This document shows, piece after piece, positions 34,809 to 39,262 of a stretch of DNA of 39,262 nucleotides. The translations under genes were made by a program, and so were the position numbers. The DNA comes from Planctomycetota bacterium (lineage in GTDB: Bacteria > Planctomycetota > UBA1135 > UBA2386), in NCBI GenBank assembly GCA_029936315.1, contig JAPYTD010000004.1, positions 1 to 39,262 of the forward strand, read 5' to 3'. The notes beneath the pieces are model-generated. The model was not told the DNA's origin and did not search any database. It saw nothing but the letters and a program-made list of their open reading frames with translations. The stretch's first letter is position 1; each line of letters opens with the position of its first letter.

Positions 34809-36143
34809 ATGGTGGATCTCAGCAAGTACCTGGAGCAGGCGGCCGACGCTGCCAAGCGCCGCAATTATGCGATGGCTGTAAAGATCTACGGTCAGGTCCT
34901 CGCGATCCAGCCGGACTTCGGCGAGGCGCGCTCCGGCTTGCGTAAGGTGCTGTTCCAGAAGGTCGCCCAGAAGCCCGCCTCGAAGCTGACCGCGGTTCTG
35001 TTCGGCGGCCTCAACCTGCCGATCGCTGGCATGATGCGCTTGATCGGCCAGCACGGTGCGGCCGCGAAGGGATACGAACGCTACCTCGCCTACGATCCGA
35101 CGGCTGAGGGCCCCAACCTCAAGCTTGGCATGGCGCTGCGTCGTGCCGGCCTCACCAAGTCGGCGCTCGCTGTCTATGCGGCCTATGCCGAGCACCAGCC
35201 GCGTTGCCTGGAGGCGTGCCGCGAAGCGGGCGCGCTCTACTACGAGCAAGGCAAGGTCAACGAAGCGTTGGCGATGTATGAGTTGGCGCTCAAGGTCGAC
35301 CCTCGCGACCAAGACTCGCTGAAGGCTCGCAAGAACCTCGCCGCTGAAGGCGCTCTGAAGAGCACCGGCATCGAGACGGCCGAGAGCTCGCGCGACCTGA
35401 TCAAGGACAAGGGCAAGCAACAAGAACTCGAGCGTTCGGAGCGGCTGCAGTTGTCTGCCGACGAGGTTGTTGCCGAACTCGAAGAAATCGAAGCGCAACT
35501 GCAGGAGAACCCCGACGACCAGAAGCGACTTCGTCGTGCGGCTCGCTTGCGCGAGATGGCCAAGGACCTGCAAGGTGCACTCGACCTGATCGACCGGCTC
35601 TTGCAGAAGAACCCGAGCGACGGTGAGTTGCTCGAGATTGCCGCGGACCTGCGCATTCGTTTGCAGGAGCAGATGGTGCAGAAGGCCGTCAAGCGTGGCG
35701 ATGAGGGTGCTGCCAAGCGCGCCCGTGCGGCGTTGGCTCAGCTCCGCGTCGGCGAAGCTCGCCGTCGCGTCGACCGCAACCCAGCCGACTTGGGCGCGCG
35801 CTTCGATCTGGGTTCGAGCCTGCTCGAGTCCGGTGAAATCGACGAAGCGATCGCCGAGTTGCAGCAAGGCGTCAAGGACCCGCGCAAGAAGACCGACGCG
35901 ATGTTCTTGCTCGGCCGCGCATTCCAACAAAAGGACCTGCTGGACCTCGCCCTCGGACAGTTCGAGAAGGCGTTGGCTGCCGCCGGTGGCGGTAAGCGGG
36001 CCAAAGAGGCGCTCTACGAAATGGGCGTCATCTGCGAGAGCCAGGGCAAGCACAGCGATGCCTTGGCGCACTTCACGAAGATCCTCGAACAAGACATCGG
36101 CTTCCTCGATGTCGCCAAGAAGGTGGCAGCGCTCAATAAATGA
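34809..36143 (+). CDS. Tetratricopeptide repeat protein
   Basis: Protein of 444 aa built mostly of TPR-like helical pairs. N-terminal repeats start AAKRRNYAMAVKIYGQVLAIQPDFGEAR. Further clear repeats are at ALYYEQGKVNEALAMYELALKVDPRD (about 142-167), LREMAKDLQGALDLIDRLLQKNPSD, LGSSLLESGEIDEAIAELQQGV, LGRAFQQKDLLDLALGQFEKAL and MGVICESQGKHSDALAHFTKIL. A charged helical linker (about 175-250) joins two repeat groups. A mildly hydrophobic segment lies at about 61-80. There is no signal peptide. TPR proteins are scaffolds; no partner is evident. rpsT follows 102 bases downstream on the same strand. The antisense strand also has a long open frame here, which I reject. Confidence 0.88.
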   Translation: MVDLSKYLEQAADAAKRRNYAMAVKIYGQVLAIQPDFGEARSGLRKVLFQKVAQKPASKLTAVLFGGLNLPIAGMMRLIGQHGAAAKGYERYLAYDPTAEGPNLKLGMALRRAGLTKSALAVYAAYAEHQPRCLEACREAGALYYEQGKVNEALAMYELALKVDPRDQDSLKARKNLAAEGALKSTGIETAESSRDLIKDKGKQQELERSERLQLSADEVVAELEEIEAQLQENPDDQKRLRRAARLREMAKDLQGALDLIDRLLQKNPSDGELLEIAADLRIRLQEQMVQKAVKRGDEGAAKRARAALAQLRVGEARRRVDRNPADLGARFDLGSSLLESGEIDEAIAELQQGVKDPRKKTDAMFLLGRAFQQKDLLDLALGQFEKALAAAGGGKRAKEALYEMGVICESQGKHSDALAHFTKILEQDIGFLDVAKKVAALNK

Positions 36144-36149
36144 GCCTCC

Positions 36150-36189
36150 ATCGCTAGCATCAGAGATCTATCGCTAGCAATAGAGATCT
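36150..36189. repeat. Tandem direct repeat, two 20-bp units
   Basis: Two adjacent copies of ATCGCTAGCAtcAGAGATCT (36150-36169 and 36170-36189), differing at two positions, plus a partial third start (CCGCTAAG). They lie between the TPR stop and rpsT, 57 bases before the rpsT start. Each unit holds a GCTAGC and an AGATCT palindrome. Confidence 0.85.
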
Positions 36190-36245
36190 GCCGCTAAGAT
36201 TACCAATCCTCCCTAACGACCGAGATAGAGCACAGAAACCTACAG

Positions 36246-36509
36246 ATGGCCCACAGTAACCAAGCCCGTAAGCGCATCCGCACGTCGGACAAGCAGCGCA
36301 TCATGAACAAGTCCCGCATGAGTCGCCTGAAGACCGAGGTCAAGAAGCTCATGACCGCCGTGGAATCGGGCGACAAGGGCAAGGCGTCGGAGATCCTGCC
36401 GCTCGTGTGCAAGTGCATCGACAAGGCTTCGAAGCAGAACATCATCCACAAGCACAACGCATCGCGCCGCAAGAGCCAGGCGATGAGCGCGGTGCAGTCG
36501 ATGAAGTAG
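36246..36509 (+). CDS. rpsT: 30S ribosomal protein S20
   Basis: Small basic ribosomal protein that binds 16S rRNA early in 30S assembly; 87 aa, normal length. The sequence MAHSNQARKRIRTSDKQR, the NKSRMSRLKTEVKKL helix and the C-terminal NIIHKHNASRRKSQ block are diagnostic of bS20. The start is the ATG at 36246; no strong Shine-Dalgarno precedes it. In many bacteria S20 stands alone, as here. The 20-bp repeats in its leader are discussed separately. Confidence 0.96.
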   Translation: MAHSNQARKRIRTSDKQRIMNKSRMSRLKTEVKKLMTAVESGDKGKASEILPLVCKCIDKASKQNIIHKHNASRRKSQAMSAVQSMK

Positions 36510-36555
36510 CACGGCCTTCTCGGCTGCCGTGAGGGAAAGGGGGCTCGCCAGCCCC
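36510..36555 (+). terminator. Two hairpins directly after rpsT
   Basis: CACGGC (36510-36515) pairs with GCCGTG (36526-36531), starting right after the rpsT stop. GGGGCT (36540-36545) pairs with AGCCCC (36550-36555) around a CGCC loop. Neither has a following T-run, so termination is a guess. The rest of the gap to 36703 shows no gene. Confidence 0.35.
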
Positions 36556-36703
36556 GCTTGACGCCCGTTCGTAAGCGTGCCTCATAGCCTTTCGGCTGGG
36601 GCAATTCTGCGGCGGGCGCCGCTATGTACTGCCCGTGAGGCGCGGCAACGTTGGCGCGGTTGGGCCTAGCCCATGCCGAACTAAGCACTTCTTCAACGGG
36701 CTG

Positions 36704-38218
36704 CTAGCGCAGCAGGCGCGTGTAGCGGTAGTTCGCTTGCATGGTCAGGGTCAGGATTGCCGTCGAGTAGACACGGCCGCCGTCTTCGCCCCAGGCGCCG
36801 ACCGGATCCCACGAGCCGTAGTTGTTCTTGTCGCTCATGTCACTGTGTTGGTGGGGGCCGACGGCGCGCTCAAGCGCCCTCTGCCACTTCACCCAAGGTG
36901 TGCCGCCCATCTGGAACAGCGCGTAGGTCGCGTAGTACCAGTAGTAGTGGTCGATGGAACCGCTCTTTTCATCCCAGACGGGTGGGGTGGCGTTCAACAG
37001 CCTGGCGGCGGCGCCCATGATCGGCTTCTCTCGCGGATCCTGGCCGAGGAAGATGCGGCTGAACAGGCCGACTGCGGTCAGTGCCTGGCTCTTGCCTGCC
37101 GGGAACTTCACTGCGTGCTCACCCTTCTTGCGCGAGCACGATTCGCCGGCGCGTTTGTAGCCGTGCGCGCCGGATACGTCGCTGACTTGGTCGAGGAAGA
37201 CGCCGGCGCACTTCATCGCGTCGTCGTTGACCATCAGGTTGAAGTACTTGGCGGACTTGTAGGCCATGATCGCCCAGCCGGTAACCGAGATGTCGTTGTC
37301 GTTATCGCGCGGTTGGTAGCGCCATACCGAGTACGGGTTGCGGTGCGACTCGAGGTAGTTGATGCCCAGTTGCGCAGACTTGCGCAGCGTCTTGTAGCCA
37401 GACAGGCCGTAGGCCTCACACATCGCGTAGGCGGCGATTGCGTGGTCGTAGACGAAGTCGTTGGAGGCCCGGCTGCCGAACAGGCCAGATACAGGCTCCT
37501 GTTGGGCCCTCAACCAGAGCACACCGCGGCGCACGTTCTCTCTGTATTGGCCCTGGCGCATCGTGTTGTTCTCACCAAGGAAGGCGAGCAGTGCGAGTCC
37601 CGTGACGCCGATGTCGTGCACGGCGTTGCCGGCGCCGTTGCAGGTCTTGTAGGACGGGTTGTCGTGCTTCATGAAGCCGTCACAGTCCCAGCGCCCGTCT
37701 TCATCCTGGTGGGCGGCCAGCCATTGAAGTCCAGGTCCCACGTTTGGCTGTGGTGAGCGGCCGCCTTTCTTGCCGCAGGGACCGCGGCCGCTATATGGAC
37801 CGGCGGCACCACCGAGCAGCCCGAGGGCGGTGTTCCAGTACTTGCTGTCGAAGGCCGACATGGTCTCCGTCTCTTGCGAGTTGTCCTCCGAAGGCACTTC
37901 CGCTTCGCGATCGACAACGTTGACGTCTTCTACCGGAACGACGTCGGGCTCGTCCTCGGGTTTGGGTTGTGGCGGCGGTGGTGGCGGCGGCTCGACGATC
38001 TTCTGCTTGTCCGTGTTGGTCATCGTGACACTGGTCACGGCTTTCTTCGGTGCTTCGGGCGGCACAAGCGTCCAGATCAACAACAGCAACACGGCGTGCA
38101 GGCCAGCGGACAAGAGCAGCCACGGCGATTGCTTGAGCCGCTCGCCCATCAACTCTTGGAAGGTCGCGTCGTCGTGGAACGAGCGGTGAGTACGGATCGG
38201 TGCCTGGGACGAATACAT
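36704..38218 (-). CDS. TonB-like N-terminus fused to a terpene cyclase/prenyltransferase-type toroid domain
   Basis: Inner-membrane protein, 504 aa. The ATG at 38218 is fixed by AAGGAG at 38226-38231, 7 bases upstream. A short cytoplasmic N-terminus leads into one TM helix (about 32-52, WLLLSAGLHAVLLLLIWTLV). A proline-rich periplasmic stretch follows (EPPPPPPPQPKPEDEPD), then an acidic linker. This layout is that of TonB/TolA-type energy transducers. From about residue 155 the protein is an alpha/alpha toroid like squalene cyclases and prenyltransferases: GLQWLAAHQDEDGRWD resembles a QW motif, and similar helix-turn repeats follow (RGVLWLRAQQ, LGINYLESHRN). The squalene-cyclase DxDD motif is not seen. 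It may sense or bind rather than catalyse. The function is unknown. Confidence 0.75.
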   Translation of the reverse strand: MYSSQAPIRTHRSFHDDATFQELMGERLKQSPWLLLSAGLHAVLLLLIWTLVPPEAPKKAVTSVTMTNTDKQKIVEPPPPPPPQPKPEDEPDVVPVEDVNVVDREAEVPSEDNSQETETMSAFDSKYWNTALGLLGGAAGPYSGRGPCGKKGGRSPQPNVGPGLQWLAAHQDEDGRWDCDGFMKHDNPSYKTCNGAGNAVHDIGVTGLALLAFLGENNTMRQGQYRENVRRGVLWLRAQQEPVSGLFGSRASNDFVYDHAIAAYAMCEAYGLSGYKTLRKSAQLGINYLESHRNPYSVWRYQPRDNDNDISVTGWAIMAYKSAKYFNLMVNDDAMKCAGVFLDQVSDVSGAHGYKRAGESCSRKKGEHAVKFPAGKSQALTAVGLFSRIFLGQDPREKPIMGAAARLLNATPPVWDEKSGSIDHYYWYYATYALFQMGGTPWVKWQRALERAVGPHQHSDMSDKNNYGSWDPVGAWGEDGGRVYSTAILTLTMQANYRYTRLLR

Positions 38219-38225
38219 GAGAGAA

Positions 38226-38231
38226 CTCCTT
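38226..38231 (-). promoter_or_regulatory. Shine-Dalgarno sequence of the TonB-like/toroid gene
   Basis: AAGGAG on the minus strand, 7 bases before the ATG at 38218, supports that start. Confidence 0.8.
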
Positions 38232-38275
38232 CCCCGACGCCATTAGGTGGCGTGGGTGGTTTCTGGGGCTCACCG

Positions 38276-38332
38276 CTCAAGCAACACAGTGTTGTGAGAA
38301 GCGATGACTGGTTGCCTTTGTCCAACGGACAA
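38276..38332. promoter_or_regulatory. Two palindromes in the divergent promoter region
   Basis: CAACAC-A-GTGTTG (38282-38294) is flanked by CTCA/TGAG, giving an imperfect palindrome at 38276-38298. TTGTCC-AAC-GGACAA lies at 38318-38332. Both are in the 179-base region between the divergent TonB-like/toroid gene and the lipoprotein pair. They could be protein-binding sites; no regulator is encoded in the window. Confidence 0.3.
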
Positions 38333-38397
38333 CACGTGCTTGCGGATCACTCCATGGAGTAGTTCTTCGCAGTGTTTTCGTGGCTACACTTTGATGC

Positions 38398-38850
38398 ATG
38401 CAAAGGCCGCGAAAAGTGAACTTGTTCGCCTTGCTTGTCGTTGTGACGGCATTGGCAGCGAGTTGCGCGATGGGCAACGGCGGGCGACGTCGCCTGCTCA
38501 ACTACCTCGACGCCAATTTCACGCCGAGCACGACCACTGGTCGTTGGCTTCTGTCACCGATTGCGTTGCCAGTCGGCATCGTCGCGGGCGCCACAGATGC
38601 CGTCGTGTTGCACCCGCTGTCGCAGATCGACGATGCTTGGGTCGATACCGTGGACGTCGTCTGGGACTTCGGTCCGGGCACGGATTTCCGCACCGTGCTG
38701 TTGACGCCTTTGTCGGCGGTCGCGACGCCGGTTGTGTTTGGCGTGACTTGGCTGTGGCGCTCGGTATTCGACATCTCGGATTCGATTGAGATGTCGCCAG
38801 CGCCGAATGTCGGGAAGCCGGCCGCGAAGTCGTTGGAGGAGGACAAGTGA
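38398..38850 (+). CDS. Small lipoprotein, first of a tandem paralogous pair
   Basis: Predicted lipoprotein, 150 aa. The signal peptide (basic start, hydrophobic LFALLVVVTALA) ends in a lipobox LAASC. The mature part has two hydrophobic stretches (SPIALPVGIVAGATDAVVLHPL and PLSAVATPVVFGVTWLWRS) and a charged C-terminus. It is similar to the next gene product: HPL..IDDAW.D versus HPL..VDDAYGD, and VATPV-F-...-RS-FDI in both. I do not recognise a named family. Its stop overlaps the next start (TGATG), so the pair is translationally coupled. No function can be given. Confidence 0.75.
   Translation: MQRPRKVNLFALLVVVTALAASCAMGNGGRRRLLNYLDANFTPSTTTGRWLLSPIALPVGIVAGATDAVVLHPLSQIDDAWVDTVDVVWDFGPGTDFRTVLLTPLSAVATPVVFGVTWLWRSVFDISDSIEMSPAPNVGKPAAKSLEEDK
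38835..38842 (+). promoter_or_regulatory. Shine-Dalgarno sequence of the second lipoprotein gene
   Basis: GGAGGAGG inside the end of the first lipoprotein gene, 7 bases before the ATG at 38850, decides the start of the second. Confidence 0.8.
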
Positions 38851-39262
38851 TGCGCGCTTCCCACACCCTTCGTTGTGCTGGCGTCGTTGCGTTGACGTTG
38901 CTGCCTTCGTGCGCGTGGTCCAACCAGGACAATCGTCCAGTTTGGAACGCCTTTGAGCGCACTTTGGTGCCAAGTGGCGACGGACTGTTTCTAGCGTCCC
39001 TACCGCTGACGGTGCCCCTTGGTCTCGGTGCGATCGTTATCGACACAGTGATCGCGCACCCCCTGCGGGTCGTCGACGATGCCTATGGCGACGCGGCGAG
39101 TCTTTGGGATCCCGATGATCTCGAGTTCGAGCATGCCTACTACACGGAGACGGCGTTCTTGCCGCTGCGTACGGTTGCGACACCAGTGGCGTTCTTGGGT
39201 TCGTTCGCCCTCCGCTCCATCTTCGACATCCGCGCTCCGGCCAAGAAGATGAGTAAGGCGGA
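38850..39262 (+). CDS. Small lipoprotein, second of a tandem paralogous pair (3' end outside window)
   Basis: The frame is open from the ATG at 38850 to the window edge, giving 137 residues so far. MRASHTLRCAGVVALTLLPSC is a lipoprotein signal with lipobox LPSC (Cys21). The mature part repeats the plan of the preceding protein: a hydrophobic stretch (LPLTVPLGLGAIVIDTVIAHPL), VVDDAYGDAASLWD, then LRTVATPVAFLGSFALRSIFDI. The similarity runs along most of both proteins, so this is a tandem duplication. A strong Shine-Dalgarno precedes it. The function is unknown. Confidence 0.75.
   Translation, partial: MRASHTLRCAGVVALTLLPSCAWSNQDNRPVWNAFERTLVPSGDGLFLASLPLTVPLGLGAIVIDTVIAHPLRVVDDAYGDAASLWDPDDLEFEHAYYTETAFLPLRTVATPVAFLGSFALRSIFDIRAPAKKMSKA

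Noticed and set aside
34758..36092. A 444-codon open frame antisense to the TPR gene
   Set aside because: The sense strand encodes clear TPR repeats. The antisense translation is low in pattern, rich in Leu/Arg/Gln, and arises from the codon bias of the sense gene.
36635..37756. A 373-codon plus-strand frame opposite the TonB-like/toroid gene
   Set aside because: The minus strand has a strong Shine-Dalgarno, a TM helix and toroid repeats; the plus-strand frame is Val/Ala/Arg-rich with no motif.
1..39262. CRISPR arrays, insertion sequences or prophage genes
   Set aside because: No regularly spaced repeats, transposase, integrase or phage structural genes could be recognised.

Overview
This is a GC-rich bacterial window. 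The gene content points to a planctomycete (Planctomycetota) or a similarly large-genomed environmental bacterium. The evidence is a set of exported proteins with beta-propeller, LamG and sialidase domains that share one C-terminal domain, a TonB-like protein fused to a terpene-cyclase-type toroid, and a large exopolysaccharide locus containing assembly-line enzymes. The phylum call is an inference from gene style; no rRNA gene is present. The one RNA gene seen is tRNA-Phe(GAA).

Region 1 (1-22070) is an exopolysaccharide/capsule locus. It starts with the tail of a membrane protein that looks like an O-antigen polymerase/ligase, a Wza-type export lipoprotein (294-1034) and a Wzz/BY-kinase-like co-polymerase whose kinase domain looks degenerate (1112-3331). 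Glycosyltransferases follow: GT2 at 3328-4290, 11087-12151 and 13892-14878, GT4 at 12213-13466, and a WecG/TagA-type enzyme at 18173-19012. The locus also has an aldo/keto reductase (14935-15930), a glutamine-dependent asparagine-synthase-like amidotransferase (16153-18102), an exported seven-repeat FG-GAP protein (19088-20914) and the initiating polyprenyl-phosphate sugar transferase (20982-22070).

The most interesting feature is a pair of assembly-line enzymes inside this locus. One is a one-module type I PKS (4633-11070; KS-AT-KR-DH-ACP-TE, with KR before DH). The other is an NRPS-like protein (22348-27018; formyltransferase, a degenerate condensation-like region, an adenylation domain with a luciferase-like flavin monooxygenase inserted between motifs A4 and A5, and a PCP). 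The adenylation pocket reads as glycine-type. Together they could make a short formylated or oxidised glycine-derived acyl unit, perhaps to decorate the polysaccharide or as a separate small molecule. This is inference. No PPTase, flippase or dedicated exporter for the product is visible.

Region 2 (27203-32484) encodes exported proteins: a tandem-duplicated PsbP/DcrB-like protein, then a translationally coupled pair made of a LamG protein and a LamG-sialidase (GH33). The last two share a C-terminal domain with the FG-GAP protein.

Region 3 (32967-39262) is housekeeping: tRNA-Phe, ribF, def, a TPR protein and rpsT. It is followed by a TonB-like/toroid fusion protein and two tandem paralogous lipoproteins, the second cut by the window edge.
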